From the NCBI GenBank assembly GCA_020217165.1, contig JAIWOE010000012.1, forward strand, positions 1 through 10,000: DNA of 10,000 nucleotides, given 5' to 3'. Positions 1-5,579 of this stretch are shown here, one piece after another. Below the pieces are notes generated by a model, which saw only the letters and a list, made by a program, of their open reading frames with translations, had not been told where the DNA came from and did no database searches. The stretch comes from Desulfovibrio sp. Its GTDB lineage: Bacteria; Desulfobacterota; Desulfovibrionia; Desulfovibrionales; Desulfovibrionaceae. How positions within the stretch are numbered: position 1 is the stretch's first letter; the number at the start of each line of letters is the position of its first letter. A program made the translations under genes and the position numbers.

Positions 1-65
1 ACAATGGTGCGGCCGGTGTTCCGGTTGAAGATACGCTCCAGACGAACGCTTTTTCCTAGCAACAT
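1..65 (-). CDS. ADH synthase (archaeal-type shikimate entry enzyme, DhnA/FbaB-like aldolase), N-terminus only
   Basis: Only the first 21 codons are in the window; the gene continues past the left edge. The visible start is MLLGKSVRLERIFNRNTGRT. It matches the opening of the class I aldolase family that includes 2-amino-3,7-dideoxy-D-threo-hept-6-ulosonate synthase and DhnA-type fructose-bisphosphate aldolase, which typically begin M-(L/H)-(I/L)-GK-x-(I/V)-R-(L/M)-ERI-x-NRNTG(R/K)T. The start at 65 is chosen over the ATG at 69 because it alone gives this sequence and because a perfect AGGAGG (77-72, minus strand) lies 6 nt upstream. In Desulfovibrio this enzyme opens a large operon of common-pathway, phe, tyr and trp genes (from memory). 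The aromatic attenuator just upstream supports the aromatic role over a glycolytic aldolase. The family call is fairly secure; the exact substrate rests on context. Confidence 0.7.
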   Translation of the reverse strand, partial: MLLGKSVRLERIFNRNTGRTI

Positions 66-135
66 ACATCGCCTCCTGCTCTGTTGGGGGTCGCTGGTGC
101 AGACACCCGCTGCGTGTGCTGCGTTCGCCAGGGCC

Positions 136-172
136 AAAAAAACGGGCCGCCGGCTTCTCGCCCGCGGCCCGT
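136..172 (-). terminator. Intrinsic terminator acting as attenuator of the aromatic operon
   Basis: Reading the minus strand, ACGGGCCGC (172-164) and GCGGCCCGT (150-142) form a perfect 9-bp GC-rich stem with a 13-nt loop, followed at once by seven T (142-136). This is a textbook rho-independent terminator, but it lies upstream of the ADH synthase start (65) and after the aromatic leader peptide. It would therefore stop transcription before the structural gene unless an alternative fold forms. Confidence 0.85.
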
Positions 173-190
173 GTGGTGGTGGTGCGCTGG

Positions 191-246
191 TTTCTGGTTA
201 AGGCTGCACCCTCCCTGCCGGACCCCGGGCCCTGGTAAACCAGAAA
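191..246 (-). promoter_or_regulatory. Alternative pairing segments of the attenuator leader RNA
   Basis: On the leader RNA, TTTCTGGTT (246-238), which lies inside the aromatic codons, is perfectly complementary over 9 nt to AACCAGAAA (199-191), which overlaps the leader stop codon. This is the relation expected of segments 1 and 2 of a trp-type attenuator: a ribosome stalled on the aromatic codons would prevent this pairing. A candidate antiterminator is GGCCCG (231-226) pairing with CGGGCC (171-166) in the 5' arm of the terminator, only 6 bp. The complementarities are seen in the sequence; their use as a switch is inferred, and the antiterminator is the least certain part. Confidence 0.5.
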
Positions 247-284
247 TAAAACCAAAAGTACTGGGAGGTCTGGCTGGTGTGCAT
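198..284 (-). CDS. Aromatic leader peptide of an attenuator (28 aa, eight aromatic codons in a row)
   Basis: A 28-codon ORF runs from ATG (284-282) to TAA (200-198) in the leader of the ADH synthase gene. Residues 9-16 (positions 260-237) are YFWFYFWF: two Tyr, four Phe, two Trp, with no interruption. The known pheL and trpL leader peptides carry similar control codons; this one mixes all three amino acids, which fits an operon serving the common aromatic pathway. The stop codon lies 25 nt before an intrinsic terminator hairpin, and the structural gene starts 132 nt further on. No good Shine-Dalgarno sequence precedes the ATG. A TTGACA-N18-TATTCG promoter candidate would place the transcription start on the A of this ATG, so leaderless translation is possible. 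The ORF stays open upstream to 503, but that part has no ribosome binding site and no family resemblance. The call is an inference from sequence pattern and position; translation is unproven. Confidence 0.8.
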   Translation of the reverse strand: MHTSQTSQYFWFYFWFTRARGPAGRVQP

Positions 285-290
285 GTGGGA

Positions 291-320
291 CGAATACCCC
301 AGGGCGGGGTGGGATGTCAA
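291..320 (-). promoter_or_regulatory. Candidate sigma-70 promoter for the aromatic operon leader
   Basis: On the minus strand there is a perfect -35 TTGACA (320-315), an 18-nt spacer and a weak -10 TATTCG (296-291). The predicted start of transcription is at about 284, the first base of the leader-peptide ATG. The -10 is poor (three of six matches), so this is a candidate only. A second TTGACA (382-377, minus) has no acceptable -10. Confidence 0.35.
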
Positions 321-454
321 GCGGGCCTGGCGGGAAGGCGGGAAAAAATCCCGGGCAGGCAGGCCTTGGCTTGATTTGTCAATTGCACGGGGAAGCCCGC
401 GCCGCCTGTAAGACGTGTTTGACATTTTTGTGTATCTGAAGCAAGGGGACCAGC

Positions 455-470
455 ATGAACTGCTGTTCAT
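455..470. promoter_or_regulatory. Perfect palindrome, candidate activator or repressor site
   Basis: ATGAAC and GTTCAT flank a TGCT spacer, giving a perfect 6-bp inverted repeat. Its centre lies about 147 bp upstream of the transcription start predicted for the sigma-54 promoter, a normal distance for a sigma-54 enhancer-binding protein. It could equally serve the divergent aromatic transcript. It does not match the NtrC consensus, so the protein that binds is unknown. Confidence 0.35.
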
Positions 471-583
471 AATTGTGAGGTTTGCCGCAGAAGAATTGTC
501 CAAATTGTAAAAATCAACCTTTCACGGGGAGGGGGTGCGGGGCGCTTGTTTTCTATCTCCTGGAATAAATGATGTTTTTGTGT

Positions 584-599
584 TGGCGAAGTTCTTGCT
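584..599 (+). promoter_or_regulatory. Sigma-54 (RpoN) promoter of amtB-glnB
   Basis: The sequence TGGCGAAGTTCTTGCT has the invariant GG (585-586) and GC (597-598) exactly 10 nt apart, with TGGC at the -24 element and TTGCT at the -12 element. The -24 element deviates after TGGC (GAA for the usual ACG). Transcription would begin near 610, about 128 nt before the amtB start. Ammonium transporter and PII genes are classic RpoN targets, which supports the call. Confidence 0.75.
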
Positions 600-723
600 T
601 AGCAAGGCATGGAAACGGAGTGTTCCTTGGCACCGTTGCAAATGAATCGCCTGCTACCCCGAGCCCCGCGGCCAGTGCCCTGTTCCCCGGCCCGCTGCAG
701 CAGGAAACGATTCCATTCATTTC

Positions 724-731
724 AAAGGAGG
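724..731 (+). promoter_or_regulatory. Ribosome binding site that decides the amtB start
   Basis: AAAGGAGG ends 1 nt before the ATG at 733 but 7 nt before the ATG at 739. Only the second spacing is suitable for initiation, so amtB is called from 739. Confidence 0.8.
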
Positions 732-738
732 CATGAGT

Positions 739-2148
739 ATGAGTTCCTGGATTTCTTCCCGCACGCGCCGGCCTGCCGGGCTTCGCACTGCACTGCTGGG
801 GGCGGCGGGTGCTGCCGTCCTGGCCCTGGTGCCGGTCCTGGCCATGGCCGAGGAAGCCGCCGCCGAGGCTCCTGAAATGTTGACCCAAACCCACGCCAAC
901 ATCCTGTGGACCCTGCTGGCGGCCATTCTGGTGATGTTCATGCAGCCCGGCTTTGCCATGGTGGAGTGCGGGTTTACCCGGGCCAAGAACGCCGGCAACA
1001 TCCTGATGAAGAATTTTCTGGATTTCGCTGCCGGCAGCGTGGTCTTCTTTTTGGTGGGCTTTGGGCTCATGTTCGGGGCGGACCAGGCCGGGTTCCTGGG
1101 CACGTCGGGCTTTCTGCTTGACGGCGCCACGGGTACCGACGCCGACGGCCAGTGGACGCTGACCTTCTGGTTCTTCCAGTCCGTCTTTGCCGCCACCGCC
1201 GCCACCATCGTCTCCGGGGCCATTGCCGAGCGCACCAGATTCCTGGCCTATATCCTGATCAGCGTGGTGGTGACCGGCATCATCTATCCCATATCCGGCC
1301 ACTGGGCCTGGGGCAACCTCTGGCTGGGCGATAACGGCGGCGGCTGGCTGGTGGACATGGGCTTCATCGACTTTGCCGGCTCCACGGTGGTGCATTCCGT
1401 GGGCGGCTGGGTTGGCCTGGCGGGCGCCATGGTGCTGGGGCCGCGCATTGGCAAGTACACCAAGGACGGCCAGGCCCGCGCCATTCCCGGCCATAACATT
1501 CCCCTGGCGGCCCTGGGCGTATTCATCCTGTGGTTCGGCTGGTTCGGCTTCAACCCCGGCTCCACCACCGTGGCCGGCGGCGAAATCGGCTACATTGCCG
1601 TGAACACCAGCCTGGCCGCCTGCGCCGGTTTGCTGGCCGCCATGACCACCACCTGGATCCGCTTCGGCAAGCCGGACCCGTCCATGAGTATGAACGGCGC
1701 CTTGGCCGGCCTGGTGGGCATCACCGCCGGGTGCTTCGAAGTGGCGCCGGTGGGCGCGCTGATCATCGGCTTCCTCACCGGTATCCTGGTGGTGCTGAGC
1801 GTGGAATGCATCGACAAGGTGCTCAAGATCGATGATCCCGTGGGCGCTGTGTCCGTGCATGGCGTGTGCGGGGCCTTCGGCACCGTGGCCGTGGCCTTCC
1901 TGGCCCACCCTGGGTATGGTTCTGCCACCGGCCTCCTGTATGGCGGGGAAATCTCCCTGCTGGTGACGCAGCTTGTGGGTGTGGGGGCAGTGTTTGTCTG
2001 GGCCTTTGGCCTGGGCTTCGTGGCCTTCAAGTTGGTGGATTTGATCATGGGGGTGCGGGCCAGCGCTGAGGAAGAGCTCAAGGGTCTGGACATCACCGAA
2101 CACGGCAGCGAAGCGTACAGCGGCTTCCAGATCTTCACCGTGGAATAA
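739..2148 (+). CDS. amtB: Ammonium transporter AmtB
   Basis: A 469-residue member of the Amt/Rh family, a trimeric inner-membrane channel for ammonium. The N-terminus (about residues 15-38) is a cleavable signal peptide with an AMA-EE type end, as in E. coli AmtB, followed by eleven membrane segments. The family signature DFAGSTVVHSVGG (211-223) contains the first pore histidine (H219); the second lies in VSVHGVCG (H374). The pore-lining aromatic residues and the VECGFTRAKN region are also kept. The C-terminal tail has the conserved GVRASAEEE(L)KGLDITEHGSEAY segment, with the EHG-x-x-AY end typical of channels gated by PII proteins. The PII gene follows after 38 nt, giving the usual amtB-glnK/glnB pair. 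The sigma-54 promoter upstream points to induction under nitrogen limitation. Nothing is missing or truncated. Confidence 0.97.
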   Translation: MSSWISSRTRRPAGLRTALLGAAGAAVLALVPVLAMAEEAAAEAPEMLTQTHANILWTLLAAILVMFMQPGFAMVECGFTRAKNAGNILMKNFLDFAAGSVVFFLVGFGLMFGADQAGFLGTSGFLLDGATGTDADGQWTLTFWFFQSVFAATAATIVSGAIAERTRFLAYILISVVVTGIIYPISGHWAWGNLWLGDNGGGWLVDMGFIDFAGSTVVHSVGGWVGLAGAMVLGPRIGKYTKDGQARAIPGHNIPLAALGVFILWFGWFGFNPGSTTVAGGEIGYIAVNTSLAACAGLLAAMTTTWIRFGKPDPSMSMNGALAGLVGITAGCFEVAPVGALIIGFLTGILVVLSVECIDKVLKIDDPVGAVSVHGVCGAFGTVAVAFLAHPGYGSATGLLYGGEISLLVTQLVGVGAVFVWAFGLGFVAFKLVDLIMGVRASAEEELKGLDITEHGSEAYSGFQIFTVE

Positions 2149-2186
2149 CGATCCAGCCATCAGTCTACGATCAGGAGGACGCCCTC

Positions 2187-2516
2187 ATGAAACTCGTCAT
2201 TGCATATGTTCGGCCCGAGAGCCTGACCGCCGTCAAGCAGGCGCTCTACTCCAAGAACATCTATTCCATGTCCGTGACCAACATCCTTGGCGCGGGCCGG
2301 CAGAAAGGGTTTACCGAGATGTACCGCGGTGTGCAGATTGAAGTGAATCTGCTCAAAAAAGTCCGTCTTGAGATGGGCCTTGCCGACGACAAGGTGGACG
2401 CCGCCATTGAGGCCATCACCGCCGCCGCGCGCACGGGCAAGGAAGGCGACGGCGTCATCTTTGTCCAGGACCTCGGCCGCGCCATCCGTGTCCGTACCGG
2501 GGAAGAGGGTCTGTAA
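2187..2516 (+). CDS. glnB: Nitrogen regulatory PII protein lacking the Tyr51 modification site
   Basis: A 109-residue PII signal protein, normal length, with a good AGGAGG (2173-2178) 8 nt before the ATG. It has the family layout: T-loop GRQKGFTEMYRG (37-48), K58 for 2-oxoglutarate, B-loop TGKEGDGVIF (83-92), and R101 and R103 in the C-loop for ATP/ADP. PII trimers read 2-oxoglutarate and ATP/ADP and close AmtB by inserting the T-loop into the pore; the adjacent amtB supports that role. Two departures from the E. coli type are visible. Position 51, the uridylylated tyrosine, is Ile (only Tyr46 remains), and K90 of the B-loop is Val. GlnD-type uridylylation is therefore unlikely, and control would rest on effector binding. 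Whether it should be named glnB or glnK cannot be settled from sequence; it is not a NifI-type protein. Confidence 0.95.
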   Translation: MKLVIAYVRPESLTAVKQALYSKNIYSMSVTNILGAGRQKGFTEMYRGVQIEVNLLKKVRLEMGLADDKVDAAIEAITAAARTGKEGDGVIFVQDLGRAIRVRTGEEGL

Positions 2517-2548
2517 CGCTTCCTCTCCGTTGCCGCACCTGCCCTGTC

Positions 2549-2581
2549 ACACGCCAGTCCCCTTGCCGGGGGCTGGCGTGT
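2549..2581 (+). terminator. Probable terminator after glnB
   Basis: ACACGCCAG (2549-2557) pairs perfectly with CTGGCGTGT (2573-2581). The stem continues through a G-U pair and four C-G pairs to a 5-nt loop (2563-2567), 14 bp in all. The hairpin lies 33 nt after the glnB stop. The following T tract is very weak (TTGCATG), so termination may be partial or aided by other factors. Confidence 0.55.
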
Positions 2582-2740
2582 TGCATGTGATGCATGGAAA
2601 ATATGGTGGCGTTGGATTGATGGTTGCTGATATGCAGCAACGTACCGACAAGGCCGGTGGGGGCGCATGCTCCACGGGCAAACAAGTATCCTATACCGAG
2701 TTGGCCAGGCAGCAGGCAGGCCTGGACGTGGTGTCACCCC

Positions 2741-3949
2741 ATGCCCTTTCCCCTTGATTTGCCCACCCTGGTCGCCTTTGCGGCGTTCCTGCACCTCGCC
2801 CTGGCGGGGGTGATGGTGTATACGCAGGTGTTCCGCAAGGTTTACCCCGGGTTTTCCAGCTGGACGGGCAGCCACCTGGCCTGGGCTGCCGGGGCGGCGT
2901 TGCTTTGTCTGCGCCAGGGGGTGGACGACGCCACCTTCGTGTTGGTGGGCAACGCCTGCTTTCTGGTGTTTGTGGCCTTGAACGTGGCTGGCTACCAGCA
3001 ATATGTGGGGCTGCAGCACCGGGGGTGGCGACGGCGGTGCGTCTGGGGGGTGGTGGTGGCGGCCATGGTGCTGCTGGCGTATTTCTATTTCATCGACAAG
3101 AATTTTGAGGCACGGGTCGTGGTGTTTTCCGCCAGCACCGGAGGGCTGATACTCTGGGGACTCCTGGAACCGCGCTTCCGCCCTGCCAGACGCTATGCGG
3201 CAGAGGGAATTTTTATTGCCGTGGTGGGGATATCCTGCCTGTTGCAGTGGTGGCGTGTGCTGCTGGTTCTGACACACAGCGAATTGCTGTTGTACAGCAG
3301 TGGAAATCCTGCGGACATACCCTTCAAGCTGTCCATGACCCTGGATGCCTTCATCGCCCTGGGCATGGTTTTCTCCCAAATCTCCATGACCTCCGAACGG
3401 GTGGAGGAGGAACTGGAAGACGCCCTGCGCGTGGCCAGGGACGAGGCTCATACCGACCACCTGACCGGTTGCCACAACCGGCGGTATTTTCTGGAGTTGG
3501 TGCAGGGAGCCCTGGCACGGGCCCAGCGCACGGGAGAGCCCGTGTGCCTGGCCATGCTAGATGTGGACCACTTCAAGGCCATCAACGACGGGGAAGGTCA
3601 CCTGGCCGGGGATGCCGTGCTGCGCAATCTGTATCAAGTCCTGCGACCGGTCCTGCGCCAGACGGATATATTCGGCCGGCTTGGGGGAGAGGAATTTGCC
3701 CTGTGCCTGGAGCGGACCAGCCTGGCAGAGGCCGCCGTGGTCATGGAACGCCTGCGGGCCCTCCTGGGGGGAGCCAGCCTGTTGGAACACAAGCCGGAGA
3801 TGCGCATCAGCGTGAGCATTGGCGTGGCCTGCTGGATGCCCGGCCAGTCCCTGGAGCAGCTGCTGGCCCGTGCCGACGAAGCCATGTACATCGCCAAGGC
3901 GGCTGGCCGCGATCGCGTGCAGGTCGCCGCGGACCGTGCAGCACCCTGA
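2741..3949 (+). CDS. Membrane-bound diguanylate cyclase (GGDEF domain)
   Basis: A 402-residue protein that would make cyclic di-GMP from two GTP at the inner membrane. Residues 1 to about 215 form six or seven hydrophobic segments of no recognised family, probably the sensor. A short charged helix (about 218-236, ERVEEELEDALRVARDEA) leads to the catalytic domain. That domain begins DHLTGCHNRR (239-248), has DVDHFKAINDGEGHLAGD, and carries the active motif as GGEEF (315-319), a working variant. An inhibitory I-site RQTD (306-309) sits exactly five residues before it, so product inhibition is expected. There is no EAL or HD-GYP domain. The start at 2741 places the first membrane helix at the N-terminus, but its ribosome binding site is poor. 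A TTG at 2624 would add 39 residues that look like translated spacer. The gene is monocistronic and converges on the DHH gene with an 18-nt gap. Confidence 0.9.
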   Translation: MPFPLDLPTLVAFAAFLHLALAGVMVYTQVFRKVYPGFSSWTGSHLAWAAGAALLCLRQGVDDATFVLVGNACFLVFVALNVAGYQQYVGLQHRGWRRRCVWGVVVAAMVLLAYFYFIDKNFEARVVVFSASTGGLILWGLLEPRFRPARRYAAEGIFIAVVGISCLLQWWRVLLVLTHSELLLYSSGNPADIPFKLSMTLDAFIALGMVFSQISMTSERVEEELEDALRVARDEAHTDHLTGCHNRRYFLELVQGALARAQRTGEPVCLAMLDVDHFKAINDGEGHLAGDAVLRNLYQVLRPVLRQTDIFGRLGGEEFALCLERTSLAEAAVVMERLRALLGGASLLEHKPEMRISVSIGVACWMPGQSLEQLLARADEAMYIAKAAGRDRVQVAADRAAP

Positions 3950-3967
3950 GGCCGATGCCGGAGGGTG

Positions 3968-5005
3968 TCAGGCGGGGAGGTGCTGGCGTTGTGGCTGCTG
4001 TGCCTGCTGTGGCTGCCGTGCCGACCGTTTGCGACAGAGCCGGCTCCAGACAAACTGCTCGGGATCCTCCTCATGGATGGCGGCCAGGGGCACTTCGGCC
4101 CGGGCCATGGTGGCATGCCCGCCGGCGGAACCCACGTCCCCGAAGGTGGCGGCGGCCAGCTTGCCCAGGTCGCGCACCCCGCGGCTCTGCCCGTCACCCC
4201 GGAAGATGCAGATGATGCGCCCCTCGAAGAGCCCGGCCACGGTGGTCCAGGAGATTTCCTGCACGCCCATGAAGAAATCCGCCAGAATCACCAACACATC
4301 GGGATTTTCCACCGGGCCCATGAACACGTGCAGGCCGTTTTTGTCAAAGCGGATCTGCTCGATGGCCCGGGAAAAATAGTGCAGCCAATCCAGGCGGAAC
4401 TCGCTGCGGGCCACCTTACGCAGCAGACCCTGGTCCGCCAGGGGGGTGAGCATGCGGAAGGCGCGCACGTCCACGTCGGAAAAGGCGCGGCCAAAGCTGT
4501 TGGTGTCGGCCTTGATGGCATACTGCAGTGCCGTGGCCAGGCGCTTGCCGGGTTTGATGCGCATGGCCCGCAGATATTCCACTAGGATGGTGGAATTGGC
4601 GCCGTAATCCGTTTTGATTTCCACAAAGTCCGCCAGCACGGGTTTTTCCGGCACCAGGGGGTGGTGGTCGATGACGATGGAAAACCGGAAGTCCTCGAAG
4701 ACGGGATGGTGGTGCGGCTGGGAATCCACCAAGGCGAACTTGGTGTATGTGCTCGCTTTTTCAAAATTGTAAAATTCTGTGGGGATGCGCAGGTAGCGGA
4801 TCATGGAAAGGTTGTCCGGCCGGCGTACTTCATTGACGTGCATGATGCCCACGGCCTTGACCTTGCCCTGCATGATGCGCTGCAGGGCCAGGGCCGAGGC
4901 CAGGGCGTCGGGGTCGGCGTTGATGAGGATCAGCCAGCGGTCCTCGCGCTGAAACAGTTTTTCCAGCTGGGCGCATTGCGTGGTCAGGGTGCGGAAGTAC
5001 CCCAT
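3968..5005 (-). CDS. DHH family phosphoesterase (NrnA / PAP-phosphatase-like)
   Basis: A 345-residue DHH/DHHA1 protein. Members of this superfamily are Mn-dependent phosphodiesterases that degrade short oligoribonucleotides, 3'-phosphoadenosine 5'-phosphate or cyclic dinucleotides. Motif I is NADPDALAS (29-37), with the metal aspartates D31 and D33 but Asn where many members have His. Other metal positions are D94 (ALVDSQPHHH), the name-giving DHH (113-115) and D167 (KADTNSFGR). The DHHA1 substrate domain ends in GGH (295-297). The C-terminus has a Gln-rich tail (QPQQAQQPQRQ) from a low-complexity stretch. The ATG at 5005 has a GGGGG 8 nt upstream and lies 4 nt after the cobU stop, so it is the last gene of the operon and probably coupled to cobU. 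Its substrate is not predictable; a second-messenger role beside the neighbouring c-di-GMP synthase is only a guess, since the genes are on opposite strands. Confidence 0.9.
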   Translation of the reverse strand: MGYFRTLTTQCAQLEKLFQREDRWLILINADPDALASALALQRIMQGKVKAVGIMHVNEVRRPDNLSMIRYLRIPTEFYNFEKASTYTKFALVDSQPHHHPVFEDFRFSIVIDHHPLVPEKPVLADFVEIKTDYGANSTILVEYLRAMRIKPGKRLATALQYAIKADTNSFGRAFSDVDVRAFRMLTPLADQGLLRKVARSEFRLDWLHYFSRAIEQIRFDKNGLHVFMGPVENPDVLVILADFFMGVQEISWTTVAGLFEGRIICIFRGDGQSRGVRDLGKLAAATFGDVGSAGGHATMARAEVPLAAIHEEDPEQFVWSRLCRKRSARQPQQAQQPQRQHLPA

Positions 5006-5009
5006 GGGA

Positions 5010-5579
5010 TCATCCCCCGTTCGGCACGGGTGTCCCCGCGCCTCGTTGCTTGAGGAACAGCGGCAGCCCCGCCGCCACCAGCACCACGTCCTCGCAGCAC
5101 CGGGCCAGGGCCTGGTTGCAGGCCCCCAGGCTGCGCACGAACCGCCGGGTGGCGGCGCTGGCGGCAATGGGTCCCAACCCCACCTCGCAGGACACCAGGG
5201 TCACGGCCATGCGATCCTGCACCGCCGCCAGGGTCTGACACAGGGCCTCCACCGCCTCTTCGTTTCCCGCGGCGGCTTCGCCCTGGGCCTCCAGCACGGC
5301 AAAGAGCCAAAATTCCACACTGTCCACCAGCACGGCGGCCACGCCTGCCCGGGCGGCGCGGACCAGGGCTTCGGACAGGGCCGCGGGCACGGCGGCGACC
5401 TCCTCCACCTGCAGCGTGGGCGAACGCTCCCGGCGGTGCTGCTCGATCTGCTGCCGAAAGGCTAGATCCCGGGCCTTGCCGGTCACCAGCAGCCGGTGCG
5501 GGCCGGCATCTTCCAGGAACCGGGCCATGGCCCAGGCGGACTTGCCGCTTTTTTCTCCGCCCAATACCAGCCTGTGCAT
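5010..5579 (-). CDS. cobU: Bifunctional adenosylcobinamide kinase / cobinamide-phosphate guanylyltransferase
   Basis: A 189-residue CobU/CobP protein, normal length. It phosphorylates adenosylcobinamide and then activates it with GTP to AdoCbi-GDP, in assembly of the lower ligand loop of cobamides. The P-loop GGEKSGKS (7-14) is intact, and H48 in QHRRERSPT corresponds to the histidine that is guanylylated. VDSVEFWL (85-92) holds the acidic residue D86 that is usual there, and AGLPLFLK is the conserved C-terminal motif. Two motifs differ from the common form: SCEVG (130-134) where SNEVG is usual, and DSVEFWL where DCLTLWL is usual. The start is the ATG at 5579, sharing one base with the cbiR TGA; a GTG one codon earlier is possible. 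Pairing with cbiR makes a salvage function likely: CbiR cleaves a cobamide to cobinamide, and CobU re-enters it into synthesis. Confidence 0.93.
   Translation of the reverse strand: MHRLVLGGEKSGKSAWAMARFLEDAGPHRLLVTGKARDLAFRQQIEQHRRERSPTLQVEEVAAVPAALSEALVRAARAGVAAVLVDSVEFWLFAVLEAQGEAAAGNEEAVEALCQTLAAVQDRMAVTLVSCEVGLGPIAASAATRRFVRSLGACNQALARCCEDVVLVAAGLPLFLKQRGAGTPVPNGG

Larger units (their letters stand above)
285..738. other. Divergent intergenic region between the aromatic operon leader and amtB
   Basis: No protein-coding gene is convincing here. The stretch 415-600 is clearly richer in A+T than the flanking genes. It holds the leftward promoter candidate at 291-320, the palindrome at 455-470, three copies of AATTGT (471-476, 494-499, 503-508), the rightward sigma-54 promoter at 584-599 and the roughly 128-nt untranslated leader of amtB. 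Confidence 0.7.

Noticed and set aside
339..353. A small hairpin CGGGA/TCCCG with an A5 loop.
   Set aside because: Only 5 bp, with no T tract on either strand and no link to a gene end.
377..382. A TTGACA on the minus strand as a second promoter for the aromatic leader.
   Set aside because: No -10-like hexamer occurs 16 to 18 nt downstream.
628..640. TGGCACCGTTGCA, which looks like a sigma-54 promoter.
   Set aside because: The GG and GC elements are only 7 nt apart instead of 10; the site at 584-599 has the correct spacing.
553..2160. A minus-strand open frame of 535 codons opposite amtB.
   Set aside because: It is His-, Gly- and Gln-rich shadow sequence antisense to an unmistakable AmtB.
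2673..2683. CACGGGCAAAC upstream of the diguanylate cyclase, resembling the first half of a c-di-GMP-I (GEMM) riboswitch.
   Set aside because: The second conserved half (GACGCAAAGC type) and the paired helices are absent downstream, so the match is probably chance.
2624..2740. An N-terminal extension of the diguanylate cyclase from a TTG.
   Set aside because: The added 39 residues look like translated spacer and would delay the first membrane helix; no ribosome binding site supports the TTG.
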